Source: Vibrio hyugaensis (GTDB taxonomy: Bacteria; Pseudomonadota; Gammaproteobacteria; Enterobacterales; Vibrionaceae). From it: a DNA stretch of 64,000 bases. The stretch covers positions 2,480,001 through 2,544,000 of the forward strand of contig NZ_CP025794.1 of NCBI RefSeq assembly GCF_002906655.1, given 5' to 3'. Below, in pieces: positions 39,459-48,701 of this stretch; position 1 is the stretch's first letter; each line of letters begins with the position of its first letter. Under the pieces are notes generated by a model. The model did not search any database and was not told the origin of the DNA. It saw only the letters and a program-made list of their open reading frames with translations. The position numbers and the translations under genes were made by a program.

Positions 39459-40838
39459 ATGACACACTCAGACGCTAAACTTTGGGCACAAGAACAATTT
39501 GGACAAGCACAACTTAAAGACCCTCGAAGAACACAACGCCTCATCAGTTTAGCGACTTCCATTGCTAATCAACCAGGAGTCTCCGTGGCTAAACTTCCTT
39601 TTTCTCCCGCCGATATGGAAGGTGCATATCGCTTTATCCGCAATGAAAACATCGATGCAAAAGACATCGCAGAAGCAGGCTTTCAATCAACTGTATCCCG
39701 AGCTAACGAGCATGAGGAATTACTCGCGCTTGAAGATACAACAACGCTCAGTTTTCCGCATCGAAGTATAAAAGATGAACTCGGGCACACGAATCAAGGC
39801 GATAGAATTCGAGCTCTCCACGTACATTCGACGTTACTTTTTGCACCACAAAGTCAGACCATTGTTGGCCTGATAGAGCAGCAACGATGGAGCCGAGATA
39901 TTACTAAGCGTGGGCAAAAGCACCAACACGCGACTCGTCCTTATAAGGAGAAAGAGAGTTACAAATGGGAGCAAGCTTCTCGCCGTGTCGTTGAACGCCT
40001 AGGGGATAAAATGTTAGATGTTATCTCGGTCTGTGACCGAGAAGCTGACCTATTCGAATACTTGACTTATAAACGTCAACATCAGCAGCGCTTTGTCGTT
40101 CGCTCAATGCAAAGTCGCTGCCTAGAAGCTCATCATCAAAAGCTTTACGACTATGCGCAAGCGTTACCAAGCGTCGAGACAAAAGAGCTTACCATCCCCC
40201 AAAAAGGAGGGAGAAAAGCGAGAGATGTAAAGCTTGATGTTAAATATGGTCAGGTGACATTAAAGGCTCCGGCAAACAAAAAAGAGCACGCAGGCATACC
40301 TGTTTATTATGTTGGTTGCCTTGAGCAAGGGACATCAAAAGACAAGTTAGCATGGCACCTCTTGACGTCGGAGCCAATAAACAACGTTGAAGACGCTATG
40401 AGAATTATCGGTTATTACGAGCGCCGATGGCTGATTGAAGATTTCCATAAAGTCTGGAAAAGTGAAGGGACAGATGTGGAGTCACTCAGGCTACAAAGTA
40501 AAGATAACTTAGAGAGATTAAGTGTCATCTATGCCTTTGTTGCTACGCGTTTATTGGCGTTACGCTTCATTAAAGAAGTTGATGAGCTAACGAAAGAAAG
40601 TTGTGAAAAGGTATTGGGCAAAAAAGCTTGGAAGCTACTGTGGTTGAAACTAGAAAGTAAGACATTACCTAAAGAAGTGCCCGATATGAGCTGGGCGTAC
40701 AAAAATCTCGCTAAATTAGGCGGTTGGAAAGATACCAAGAGGACGGGTAGAGCTTCAATAAAGGTGCTTTGGGAAGGATGGTTTAAACTACAAACCATCC
40801 TTGAAGGCTACGAACTCGCAATGTCTCTTGATCACTAG
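39459..40838 (+). CDS. IS4 family transposase (Tn5 Tnp-like)
   Basis: A 459-residue DDE transposase of the IS50 group. Catalytic residues are visible in LALEDTTTLSF (first Asp), SVCDREADLFEY (second Asp), and the YREK signature YERRWLIEDFHKVWK (Tyr, Arg, catalytic Glu, Lys in the exact Y-2-R-3-E-6-K spacing). Shared Tn5 segments include DPRRTQRL, GAYRFIRN, RFVVRSMQ, LLTSEP and SKDNLERLSV. Met53 aligns with Tn5 Met56, the start of the inhibitor protein. The start region has a hairpin CTTAGT/ACTAAG just before the ATG. The reading frame is complete. Confidence 0.96.
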   Translation: MTHSDAKLWAQEQFGQAQLKDPRRTQRLISLATSIANQPGVSVAKLPFSPADMEGAYRFIRNENIDAKDIAEAGFQSTVSRANEHEELLALEDTTTLSFPHRSIKDELGHTNQGDRIRALHVHSTLLFAPQSQTIVGLIEQQRWSRDITKRGQKHQHATRPYKEKESYKWEQASRRVVERLGDKMLDVISVCDREADLFEYLTYKRQHQQRFVVRSMQSRCLEAHHQKLYDYAQALPSVETKELTIPQKGGRKARDVKLDVKYGQVTLKAPANKKEHAGIPVYYVGCLEQGTSKDKLAWHLLTSEPINNVEDAMRIIGYYERRWLIEDFHKVWKSEGTDVESLRLQSKDNLERLSVIYAFVATRLLALRFIKEVDELTKESCEKVLGKKAWKLLWLKLESKTLPKEVPDMSWAYKNLAKLGGWKDTKRTGRASIKVLWEGWFKLQTILEGYELAMSLDH

Positions 40839-40857
40839 ACTTGTGATCAAGAGACAG

Positions 40858-40866
40858 CGTTTTACG
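40858..40866. repeat. Right target-site duplication of the insertion sequence
   Basis: CGTTTTACG, identical to 39344-39352; followed by GGCCTTTTTT, the rest of the fkpA terminator. Confidence 0.95.
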
Positions 40867-40968
40867 GGCCTTTTTTGTTCTAGGTCACTAGTTGATGAGT
40901 TTGCTAGGTTGCCTTTCAAATTTTCTGATAAACTTACACCAATTTGTTGATTTTTCGCTCGAAGGCTT

Positions 40969-41685
40969 ATGACAACTACAGAAACAATAAATGCGGAGAT
41001 GTTGCTCGAAATGGAATCTGTCAACGTGATGCCATTTTCTGAGCACGATAAAATCATCTTGAGATCTTACGAAGCGGTCGTGGACGGCATCGCCAGTTTG
41101 ATTGGTCCCTTTTGTGAGATCGTTCTTCACTCTCTTGAAGATCTCAATACCTCTGCAATCAAAATCGCCAATGGTGAAAACACTGGCCGTCAGGTCGGTT
41201 CTCCGATTACCGACTTAGCGCTAAAGATGTTGAAAGACATTGAAGGCTCTGAACGTAACTTCTCACGTTCGTACTTCACCCGTGCAAAAGGTGGTGTACT
41301 CATGAAGTCGATCACCGTTGCTATCCGCAATGGTGAAAACCGAGTGATTGGCCTGCTTTGTATTAACGTCAACCTTGATGCGCCGTTCTCCCAAGTGCTG
41401 CAATCTTTTATGCCGACACAAGAAGCAAAAGAGGCGGCGTCTTCAGTAAACTTCGCCAGCGATGTTGAAGAACTTGTCGATCAAACCGTTGAGCGCACGA
41501 TTGAAGAAATCAATGCAGACAAATCGGTATCGAACAATACGAAAAACCGTCAGATCGTCATGGAATTGTACGATAAAGGTATCTTCGATATTAAAGACGC
41601 CATCAACCGCGTTGCCGATCGTCTAAACATTTCTAAGCATACGGTTTACCTTTATATTCGTCAGCGTAAAACTGAGGACGAATAA
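40969..41685 (+). CDS. yheO: YheO-like transcriptional regulator (PAS and HTH domains)
   Basis: A 238-residue regulator with an N-terminal YheO-type PAS-like domain (about 25-140; [21 protein letters not shown] and [11 protein letters not shown]) and a C-terminal DNA-binding helix-turn-helix (about 190-232; [34 protein letters not shown]). The ligand is unknown. In E. coli yheO heads the yheO-tusDCB operon and here the order is the same. The insertion sequence ends 111 bp upstream, so its expression may be changed by read-through. Confidence 0.92.
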   Translation: MTTTETINAEMLLEMESVNVMPFSEHDKIILRSYEAVVDGIASLIGPFCEIVLHSLEDLNTSAIKIANGENTGRQVGSPITDLALKMLKDIEGSERNFSRSYFTRAKGGVLMKSITVAIRNGENRVIGLLCINVNLDAPFSQVLQSFMPTQEAKEAASSVNFASDVEELVDQTVERTIEEINADKSVSNNTKNRQIVMELYDKGIFDIKDAINRVADRLNISKHTVYLYIRQRKTEDE

Positions 41686-41687
41686 GC

Positions 41688-42083
41688 GTGAGTGGATTAA
41701 CTTACACGCTAGTGGTGAACGGTCCGGTTTACGGTAGCCAATCGGCACGCAGTGCATACCAATTTGCTAAAGCAGTCATTGAACAAGGGCACACTCTAGT
41801 GAGTGTGTTCTTTTATCAAGACGGCGTCACCAATGGTACAGCTCTGAGCGTGCCCGCCAATGATGAGTTTGACCTAGCTAAAGCATGGCAATCACTCGCA
41901 CAGCAACACGATGTTCGTTTGGAAACGTGTGTGGCAGCGGCTTTACGTCGCGGTATCATCAGCGAAGATGAAGCCAATCAACATGGTCTTGAGCAGAACA
42001 ACCTAGCGACAGGGTTCGAACAAGCCGGTTTGGGCAGCTTAGCCGAAGCTATGTTAACGCAAGATAGAGTGGTGCAGTTTTGA
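41688..42083 (+). CDS. tusD: Sulfurtransferase complex subunit TusD
   Basis: TusBCD accepts sulfur from TusA and passes it on through TusE to MnmA for 2-thiouridine of tRNA. The 131-residue DsrE-family protein has [26 protein letters not shown] and the persulfide Cys81 in [14 protein letters not shown]. The start is GTG, two bases after the yheO stop. It overlaps tusC by 4 bp. Confidence 0.93.
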   Translation: MSGLTYTLVVNGPVYGSQSARSAYQFAKAVIEQGHTLVSVFFYQDGVTNGTALSVPANDEFDLAKAWQSLAQQHDVRLETCVAAALRRGIISEDEANQHGLEQNNLATGFEQAGLGSLAEAMLTQDRVVQF

Positions 42084-42436
42084 GTCAGTTAACTTACCTA
42101 TTTCGTAGCGCACCTCATGGTAGTAATGCGGGGCGTGAAGGTGTGGATGCGCTGCTAGCGGCGTCGGCGTACTGTGAAGACATCACCGTCTTATTTGTTG
42201 GTGATGGTGTCTACCAGTTACTGCTTGGACAGGAGCCAAATGGCATCTTAAGCAAAGACTACGCACCAATGCTAAAGCTGTTCGACTTGTACGATATTGA
42301 GCAAGTGTTTGTTTGTGCTGATTCGCTTGCCGAGCGTGGCTTGGCTCAAGCCGATTTAGTCATTGATGCCGAGTCTCTAAATACCGAGCAACTCAAAGCT
42401 AAACTGCAACAAGCTAGCAAACTGCTGTCATTCTGA
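42080..42436 (+). CDS. tusC: Sulfurtransferase complex subunit TusC
   Basis: 118-residue DsrF-like structural subunit of TusBCD ([31 protein letters not shown]). The start is TTG within the stop of tusD (TTGA), a coupled start. Confidence 0.92.
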   Translation: MSQLTYLFRSAPHGSNAGREGVDALLAASAYCEDITVLFVGDGVYQLLLGQEPNGILSKDYAPMLKLFDLYDIEQVFVCADSLAERGLAQADLVIDAESLNTEQLKAKLQQASKLLSF

Positions 42437-42443
42437 GGAAGCC

Positions 42444-42719
42444 ATGTTACATATCATCAAATCCGTAGCAGCATTAGACGATTCAATGGCACTGTACAGT
42501 GAGCAAGATGATGTCTTGCTGATTGAAGAGGCGGTTTATGCCGCTAACCCTCAACATAAAGCATTTACAAAGGTAAAAGGCCCCGCAGTGTTTGCTTTAC
42601 AGAGTGATATCGAAGCTCGCGGAATCACCAATCGTATAAGCCCGTCTATTACCGTTATAAACTATTCAGGTTTTGTCGAACTCACGACAAAACAGGCGAA
42701 ATCTCTGACTTGGGATTAG
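42444..42719 (+). CDS. tusB: Sulfurtransferase complex subunit TusB
   Basis: 91-residue DsrH-like subunit of TusBCD (LHIIKSVAALDDSMAL, DVLLIEEAVYAA), seven bp after tusC with GAGG before the ATG. It is the last gene before the str operon. Confidence 0.92.
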   Translation: MLHIIKSVAALDDSMALYSEQDDVLLIEEAVYAANPQHKAFTKVKGPAVFALQSDIEARGITNRISPSITVINYSGFVELTTKQAKSLTWD

Positions 42720-42789
42720 CCCTTTATTCCTGTCGATTGAGCTTTACGGACGAATTACCCTAATTGAACAAAAAAGATCCGTATATTTC

Positions 42790-42818
42790 TTGACACACCT
42801 CTCACTGCTGCATAGAAT
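42790..42818 (+). promoter_or_regulatory. Sigma-70 promoter of the str operon
   Basis: TTGACA (42790-42795), 17-bp spacer, TAGAAT (42813-42818). Close to consensus; transcription should start near 42825. Confidence 0.85.
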
Positions 42819-42824
42819 TTTGCG

Positions 42825-42859
42825 TCCCTAACTGCCAAGAGTCGTTAGGGATAGATTTT
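42825..42859 (+). promoter_or_regulatory. Leader hairpin at the 5' end of the str mRNA
   Basis: TCCCTAAC (42825-42832) pairs with GTTAGGGA (42844-42851), then TAGATTTTT. It sits right at the expected transcription start, so it could be a 5' stabilising stem or an attenuator. Confidence 0.6.
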
Positions 42860-42894
42860 TCACAAAGCTTACTTTCAAGTAAATCAGGAGCTAG

Positions 42895-43272
<378 letters not shown>

Positions 43273-43372
43273 TGGATTCCGTTAAGTAAGGCCAAACACT
43301 AAATTATTTTTAATTTTTTGAAAAAACTGAAAAGTTTTGGATAAAACCTGAAGAAGACAACGGAGAAAATCC

Positions 43373-43843
43373 ATGCCACGTCGTCGCGTCATTGGTCAGC
43401 GTAAGATCCTTCCAGATCCAAAGTTCAAATCTGAACTGCTGGCAAAATTCGTTAACATCCTAATGGTTGACGGTAAAAAATCTACTGCAGAGAAAATTGT
43501 TTACACTGCACTAGATTCTATGGCTGAAAAGTCTGGTAAAGACCACTTAGCTATTTTTGAAGAAGCTCTTGAAAATGTTCGCCCAGCGGTAGAAGTTAAA
43601 TCTCGCCGTGTAGGTGGTTCAACTTACCAAGTACCTGTAGAAGTTCGTCCGGTTCGCCGTAACGCACTTGCTATGCGTTGGTTGGTTGAAGCTGCGCGTA
43701 AGCGTGGTGAAAAATCTATGGCTCAACGCCTAGCAGCTGAAATGCTAGACGCGTCTGAGAACAAAGGTACTGCGGTTAAGAAACGTGAAGACGTTCACCG
43801 CATGGCTGACGCAAACAAAGCGTTCGCACATTACCGTTGGTAA
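43373..43843 (+). CDS. rpsG: 30S ribosomal protein S7
   Basis: S7 organises the 3' domain of 16S rRNA and in E. coli represses the str operon by binding the rpsL-rpsG spacer. 156 residues, [17 protein letters not shown] at the start, [17 protein letters not shown] and [13 protein letters not shown]. The spacer before it is 100 bp. A strong hairpin follows the stop codon. Confidence 0.98.
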   Translation: MPRRRVIGQRKILPDPKFKSELLAKFVNILMVDGKKSTAEKIVYTALDSMAEKSGKDHLAIFEEALENVRPAVEVKSRRVGGSTYQVPVEVRPVRRNALAMRWLVEAARKRGEKSMAQRLAAEMLDASENKGTAVKKREDVHRMADANKAFAHYRW

Positions 43844-43852
43844 TACCTTTTC

Positions 43853-43951
43853 AGTGCTGCAAGGTTCCTTGCAGCACTTCTTTAGTTCCTATGCCTATGC
43901 TAGGAACTATTGCTATATCTAGGGGATAGCATTTTTAGCTATAGCAATAGT
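43853..43951 (+). promoter_or_regulatory. Three stem-loops in the rpsG-fusA spacer
   Basis: Hairpin A: perfect 12-bp stem AGTGCTGCAAGG-TT-CCTTGCAGCACT (43853-43878). Hairpin B: TAGTTCCTA / TAGGAACTA (43883-43909). Hairpin C: ACTATTGCTATA (43906-43917) / TATAGCAATAGT (43940-43951). B and C share bases 43906-43909, so they exclude each other. A lacks a clean T-run (TCTTTAG). Confidence 0.7.
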
Positions 43952-43980
43952 CCCTATCTCTAAGTTAAGAGGATTCAATC

Positions 43981-46080
43981 GTGGCTCGCAAAACTCCTAT
44001 TGAGCGCTACCGTAATATCGGTATCTGTGCTCACGTAGATGCTGGTAAAACAACCACTACTGAACGTATTTTGTTCTACACTGGTCTGTCTCATAAAATC
44101 GGTGAAGTTCACGATGGCGCAGCAACCATGGACTGGATGGAGCAGGAGCAGGAACGTGGTATCACTATCACTTCAGCTGCAACTACTACTTTCTGGCGTG
44201 GTATGGAAGCACAATTCCAAGAGCACCGCGTAAATATCATTGATACCCCTGGACACGTTGACTTTACTATCGAAGTAGAACGCTCTTTGCGTGTACTTGA
44301 TGGTGCAGTAGTTGTGTTCTGTGGCTCATCTGGTGTTGAACCTCAATCTGAAACTGTATGGCGTCAAGCTGACAAGTACCACGTTCCACGTATGGTGTTT
44401 GTAAACAAGATGGACCGTGCAGGCGCAGACTTCCTACGTGTTGTGGACCAAATCAAAAACCGTCTTGGTGCGAACCCTGTTCCAATCCAACTGAACGTTG
44501 GTGCAGAAGAAGGCTTCCGTGGTGTTATCGACCTAATCAAGATGAAGATGATCAACTGGAGTGAAGCCGACCAAGGCATGTCGTTCACATACGACGAAAT
44601 TCCAGCAGACATGCAAGAGCTTGCTGAAGAGTGGCGCAACAACTTGGTTGAAGCGGCAGCGGAAGCAACTGAAGAGCTAATGGACAAGTACCTTGAAGAA
44701 GGTGAGCTGACTGAAGCTGAGATCAAACAAGCTCTACGTACTCGTACACTAAACAATGAAATCGTACTGGCTACTTGTGGTAGTGCGTTTAAAAACAAAG
44801 GTGTTCAAGCAGTACTAGATGCAGTGATTGAATTCTTGCCATCGCCAATCGACGTACCTGCAATTAAAGGTATCGACGAAAAAGAGAACGAAGTTGAACG
44901 TCACGCAGACGATAACGAACCGTTCTCAGCTCTAGCATTCAAGATCGCGACTGACCCATTTGTGGGGACGCTAACTTTCATGCGTGTTTACTCCGGTGTT
45001 GTGAACTCAGGTGATGCTGTTTACAACTCAGTAAAAGAGAAGAAAGAGCGTTTTGGTCGTATCGTTCAGATGCATGCAAACAAGCGTGAAGAAGTAAAAG
45101 AAGTTCGCGCTGGTGATATCGCAGCTGCTATCGGTCTGAAAGACGTGACAACAGGTGACACGCTATGTGACCAGAACCACAAAGTGATTCTGGAACGCAT
45201 GGAATTCCCTGAGCCAGTAATTCAGATCGCAGTAGAACCTCGTTCTAAAGCAGACCAAGAGAAAATGGGTGTCGCGCTAGGTAAACTGGCTGCGGAAGAT
45301 CCATCATTCCGCGTGGAAACGGACGACGAAACAGGTCAGACTCTGATCTCTGGTATGGGTGAACTTCACCTAGATATCATCGTTGATCGTATGAAGCGTG
45401 AATTCAGCGTTGACTGTAACGTTGGTAAACCTCAGGTTGCTTACCGTGAAACCATTCGTGGTTCTGCGGAAGTGGAAGGCAAGTTCGTTCGTCAATCTGG
45501 CGGTCGCGGTCAATACGGTCACGTATGGATCAAACTTGAGCCTTCAGAACCTGGTGAAGGTTTCGTATTCGTAGACGAGATCGTGGGTGGTGTGGTTCCT
45601 AAGGAATACATCAGCTCGGTATCGAAAGGTATCGAAGAGCAAATGAATAGCGGTGTTCTAGCGGGTTACCCTGTTCTAGACATTAAAGCTACACTATTCG
45701 ACGGCTCTTACCACGATGTTGACTCAAGCGAGATGGCGTTCAAGATCGCTGGCTCGATGGCATTCAAGAAAGGTTCATTAGAAGCACAGCCAGTGATTCT
45801 AGAGCCAATGATGAATGTCGAAGTAACTACTCCGGAAGACTGGATGGGTGACGTTGTTGGTGACCTAAACCGTCGTCGCGGTATGATCGAAGGTATGGAT
45901 GAAGGTGTGGCTGGTCTTAAGATCATCCGTGCTCAAGTTCCTCTATCTGAGATGTTTGGTTACGCAACGGACCTACGTTCTGCAACTCAAGGCCGTGCTT
46001 CTTACTCTATGGAGTTTAATGAGTACGCTGAAGTGCCGAAGACCTTTGCAGAAGCCATCATGGCTGAGCGTGGTTACTAA
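43981..46080 (+). CDS. fusA: Elongation factor G
   Basis: EF-G drives tRNA and mRNA translocation with GTP. 699 residues; G1 [16 protein letters not shown]3 [10 protein letters not shown]4 NKMDR, then domains II-V with [18 protein letters not shown] (domain IV). The start is GTG preceded by AAGAGG. It is the str-operon copy; a second EF-G gene elsewhere is common in vibrios but cannot be seen here. Confidence 0.98.
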   Translation: MARKTPIERYRNIGICAHVDAGKTTTTERILFYTGLSHKIGEVHDGAATMDWMEQEQERGITITSAATTTFWRGMEAQFQEHRVNIIDTPGHVDFTIEVERSLRVLDGAVVVFCGSSGVEPQSETVWRQADKYHVPRMVFVNKMDRAGADFLRVVDQIKNRLGANPVPIQLNVGAEEGFRGVIDLIKMKMINWSEADQGMSFTYDEIPADMQELAEEWRNNLVEAAAEATEELMDKYLEEGELTEAEIKQALRTRTLNNEIVLATCGSAFKNKGVQAVLDAVIEFLPSPIDVPAIKGIDEKENEVERHADDNEPFSALAFKIATDPFVGTLTFMRVYSGVVNSGDAVYNSVKEKKERFGRIVQMHANKREEVKEVRAGDIAAAIGLKDVTTGDTLCDQNHKVILERMEFPEPVIQIAVEPRSKADQEKMGVALGKLAAEDPSFRVETDDETGQTLISGMGELHLDIIVDRMKREFSVDCNVGKPQVAYRETIRGSAEVEGKFVRQSGGRGQYGHVWIKLEPSEPGEGFVFVDEIVGGVVPKEYISSVSKGIEEQMNSGVLAGYPVLDIKATLFDGSYHDVDSSEMAFKIAGSMAFKKGSLEAQPVILEPMMNVEVTTPEDWMGDVVGDLNRRRGMIEGMDEGVAGLKIIRAQVPLSEMFGYATDLRSATQGRASYSMEFNEYAEVPKTFAEAIMAERGY

Positions 46081-46095
46081 TTGACGATTGAACCA

Positions 46096-46159
46096 CAAAA
46101 AGTTTACGACTTTTTGCTAGATCAAGCCGTCGAAATATTGCGCTAACGGACGTTGGCGC
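46096..46159 (+). other. fusA-tuf spacer hairpins
   Basis: CAAAAAGT-TTACG-ACTTTTTG (46096-46116) and an imperfect GCGCTAAC / GTTGGCGC stem near 46140-46159. Possible processing sites or partial terminators that separate tuf from fusA levels. Confidence 0.45.
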
Positions 46160-46232
46160 ATAAAATAACAATTTCTGGCGCGTCGGGATCAATAATGATC
46201 ACGGCGAATCATAACTAGGAAGGAACACGATT

Positions 46233-47417
46233 GTGTCTAAAGAAAAATTTGAACGTGTAAAACCGCACGTAAACGTTGGTACTATCGGCCACGTTGACCA
46301 CGGTAAAACAACTCTAACTGCAGCTATCTGTACAACACTTGCTAAAGTATACGGCGGTGCTGCTCGTGACTTCGCATCTATCGATAACGCTCCAGAAGAG
46401 CGTGAGCGCGGTATCACAATCGCTACTTCTCACGTAGAGTACGACACTCCAACTCGTCACTACGCACACGTAGACTGTCCAGGACACGCGGATTATGTTA
46501 AAAACATGATCACTGGTGCTGCACAGATGGACGGTGGTATCCTAGTTGTTGCTGCGACAGATGGTCCAATGCCACAAACTCGTGAGCACATCCTACTAGG
46601 CCGTCAGGTTGGTATCCCTTACATCATCGTATTCATGAACAAATGTGACATGGTTGACGATGAAGAGCTACTAGAACTAGTAGAAATGGAAGTTCGTGAG
46701 CTTCTATCTGAGTACGATTTCCCAGGTGATGATCTACCAGTTATCCAAGGTTCTGCTCTAGGCGCTCTAAACGGCGACGAGCAATGGGAAGCTAAGATTG
46801 TAGAACTAGCTGAAGCGCTAGATTCATACATCCCTGAACCAGAGCGTGCAGTAGATATGCCATTCCTAATGCCTATCGAAGACGTATTCTCAATCCAAGG
46901 TCGTGGTACAGTAGTAACTGGCCGTATCGAACGTGGTATCCTAAACGTAGGTGACGAAGTTGCTATCGTAGGTATCAAAGACACTACTACTACTACATGT
47001 ACTGGTGTTGAAATGTTCCGTAAGCTTCTAGACGAAGGTCGTGCTGGTGAGAACGTTGGTGCACTTCTACGTGGTACTAAGCGTGACGAAGTTGAACGTG
47101 GTCAAGTACTAGCTAAGCCTGGTTCAATCACTCCACACACTAAGTTCGAGTCAGAAGTATACGTACTTTCTAAAGACGAAGGCGGCCGTCATACTCCGTT
47201 CTTCAAAGGCTACCGTCCACAGTTCTACTTCCGTACAACTGACGTAACTGGTGATATCTCTCTACCAGAAGGCGTAGAAATGGTAATGCCTGGCGACAAC
47301 ATCCAAATGCAAGTTGAGCTAATCGCTCCTATCGCTATGGATGAAGGCCTACGTTTCGCTATCCGTGAAGGTGGCCGTACTGTAGGTGCTGGTGTTGTTG
47401 CTAAGATCTTCGATTAA
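46233..47417 (+). CDS. tuf: Elongation factor Tu
   Basis: EF-Tu carries aminoacyl-tRNA to the ribosome. 394 residues, GTG start; G1 [15 protein letters not shown]2 RGITI, G3 [13 protein letters not shown]4 NKCDMV, and the C-terminus [15 protein letters not shown]. Codon bias is extreme. It ends the str operon; a second tuf copy is expected elsewhere in the genome. Confidence 0.98.
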   Translation: MSKEKFERVKPHVNVGTIGHVDHGKTTLTAAICTTLAKVYGGAARDFASIDNAPEERERGITIATSHVEYDTPTRHYAHVDCPGHADYVKNMITGAAQMDGGILVVAATDGPMPQTREHILLGRQVGIPYIIVFMNKCDMVDDEELLELVEMEVRELLSEYDFPGDDLPVIQGSALGALNGDEQWEAKIVELAEALDSYIPEPERAVDMPFLMPIEDVFSIQGRGTVVTGRIERGILNVGDEVAIVGIKDTTTTTCTGVEMFRKLLDEGRAGENVGALLRGTKRDEVERGQVLAKPGSITPHTKFESEVYVLSKDEGGRHTPFFKGYRPQFYFRTTDVTGDISLPEGVEMVMPGDNIQMQVELIAPIAMDEGLRFAIREGGRTVGAGVVAKIFD

Positions 47418-47473
47418 TTCTTACTGAATTAATCGTAATCTTGCACTCTTCTTCGATTTGAAGAAAGCGCTAG

Positions 47474-47502
47474 AAAAGGGGAAGCTAAGGCTTCCCTTTT
47501 TT
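47474..47502 (+). terminator. tuf terminator
   Basis: Stem GGGAAGC / GCTTCCC with loop TAAG, flanked by A and followed by six T. Confidence 0.9.
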
Positions 47503-47754
47503 ATATCTGCTATTCCTCTTTTCAATATGGTTATAAGCCAGTCATTCTTAGTCATGCGTTTTGTTTATGAAAAACATGGTCTTAGTTTTACCTAACTTCC
47601 TCTTCTTTTTGAGTACCCCGCTAAGTCACTGAAAGCCGCCAAAATAGTTCAAATCGTTATAACAAAACGTTCTGTAATTCGCTTTAATACAACTGGTAAC
47701 AAGAACGATTCTTGTTTATATTTCATTCCATAGTGAAATTTAAAGGTAGTGAAT
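47503..47754 (+). promoter_or_regulatory. bfd upstream region with palindrome
   Basis: About 250 bp without a gene. It contains AACAAGAA-CGA-TTCTTGTT (47698-47716), a perfect 8-3-8 inverted repeat about 40 bp before the bfd ATG. It does not fit the Fur box consensus, although iron control of bfd is usual. Confidence 0.5.
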
Positions 47755-47943
47755 ATGTACGTTTGTCTTTGCCATGGCGTCTCTGACAAGAAAATTAGGA
47801 AGTTGGCGATAGATGAAGGCGTAACAGATATAAAAGGAATTAAAAGATGTACGGCATTGGGAAGTCAATGCGGCAAGTGCATCAAGCAAGCGAAAGAAAT
47901 TTTAGCTGAAACAGAATACCTAATACTGAAACAAGCTAGCTAA
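47755..47943 (+). CDS. bfd: Bacterioferritin-associated ferredoxin Bfd
   Basis: Bfd is a [2Fe-2S] protein that reduces ferric iron in bacterioferritin and releases it. The 62-residue product has the four ligand cysteines in YVCLCHGVSD and ALGSQCGKCIKQA (CxC and CxxC). The ATG at 47755 is chosen; it follows AAAGGT by 8 bases, and a GTG two codons earlier lies inside that site. bfr follows after 74 bp. Confidence 0.95.
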   Translation: MYVCLCHGVSDKKIRKLAIDEGVTDIKGIKRCTALGSQCGKCIKQAKEILAETEYLILKQAS

Positions 47944-48017
47944 ATATTAGCTAAGCCTTTTTGACACCTTCTCATTTGCTTCTACATTTAAATGAAGCCA
48001 AAGAGGAGGGTTTTGCC

Positions 48018-48494
48018 ATGAAAGGCGATCCAATCATTATTCAACATCTCAATAAGATACTCGGTAACGAGCTCATCGCGATCAACCAATATTTTCTTCA
48101 TGCCCGTATGTACAAAGACTGGGGATTAAAGCATCTCGCAGATAAGGAATACCACGAGTCGATCGATGAAATGAAACATGCTGATCACTTGATCGAGCGT
48201 ATTCTGTTCCTTGAGGGGTTACCTAATTTACAAGACCTCGGCAAACTGATGATCGGTGAAGACACCAAAGAAATGCTTGAGTGTGACCTTAAACTTGAGA
48301 TGGCCGCCATTCCAGATTTGAAAGATGCCATCGCTTATGCTGAGGATATTCGCGATTATGTCTCTAGAGATCTGTTTCAAGATATTCTCGAAGACGAAGA
48401 AGAGCACGTTGACTGGCTTGAGACTCAACTCGGTTTGATCCAGATGTCAGGTATAGAAAATTACCTACAAGCACAATATGTCGATGAAGAGTGA
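48018..48494 (+). CDS. bfr: Bacterioferritin
   Basis: Bfr is the haem-containing 24-mer that stores iron. The 158-residue product has the ferroxidase ligands Glu18, Glu51 and His54 and the haem-ligand Met52 ([14 protein letters not shown]), plus EYHES and [16 protein letters not shown]. The ATG at 48018 follows AGGAGG and gives the standard length; the frame is open upstream without homology. Confidence 0.96.
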   Translation: MKGDPIIIQHLNKILGNELIAINQYFLHARMYKDWGLKHLADKEYHESIDEMKHADHLIERILFLEGLPNLQDLGKLMIGEDTKEMLECDLKLEMAAIPDLKDAIAYAEDIRDYVSRDLFQDILEDEEEHVDWLETQLGLIQMSGIENYLQAQYVDEE

Positions 48495-48537
48495 GATTAT
48501 ATTTCGCTGTTTTCCTATCCAAACCAAGTGATAAAAA

Positions 48538-48565
48538 GAGCACCTGACCTGTAAACAGGGTGCTC
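48538..48565 (-). terminator. Terminator-like hairpin read on the minus strand
   Basis: Stem GAGCACC / GGTGCTC with a 14-base loop. On the minus strand it is followed by TTTTTAT; on the plus strand no T-run follows. No annotated minus-strand gene lies upstream of it. Confidence 0.5.
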
Positions 48566-48701
48566 ATCACTAATATCTGGTCTAATCTCTTTTATTATCG
48601 GCCCTTTTAAGGATATCGCTCGCAATCTAGCCTATGAAGTTTGACTTCTATCCTTTAGAATTTATTCCCCCTTACCGAAAAATAACAAAGAGAAACGATC
48701 C

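Larger units (their letters stand above)
39353..40857 (+). mobile_element. IS4-family (IS50/Tn5-type) insertion sequence, complete, 1505 bp
   Basis: Left end CTGTCTCTTATACACAAAT (39353-39371) and right end, read inward, CTGTCTCTTGATCACAAGT (40839-40857). These resemble the Tn5 outside and inside ends; 9-bp duplications CGTTTTACG flank it. One intact transposase gene is inside, with its own terminator near the left end, two GATC (Dam) sites before the gene and one in the right end. Both ends, the duplications and the gene are intact, so the insertion looks recent. I cannot name the ISfinder entry. Confidence 0.95.
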
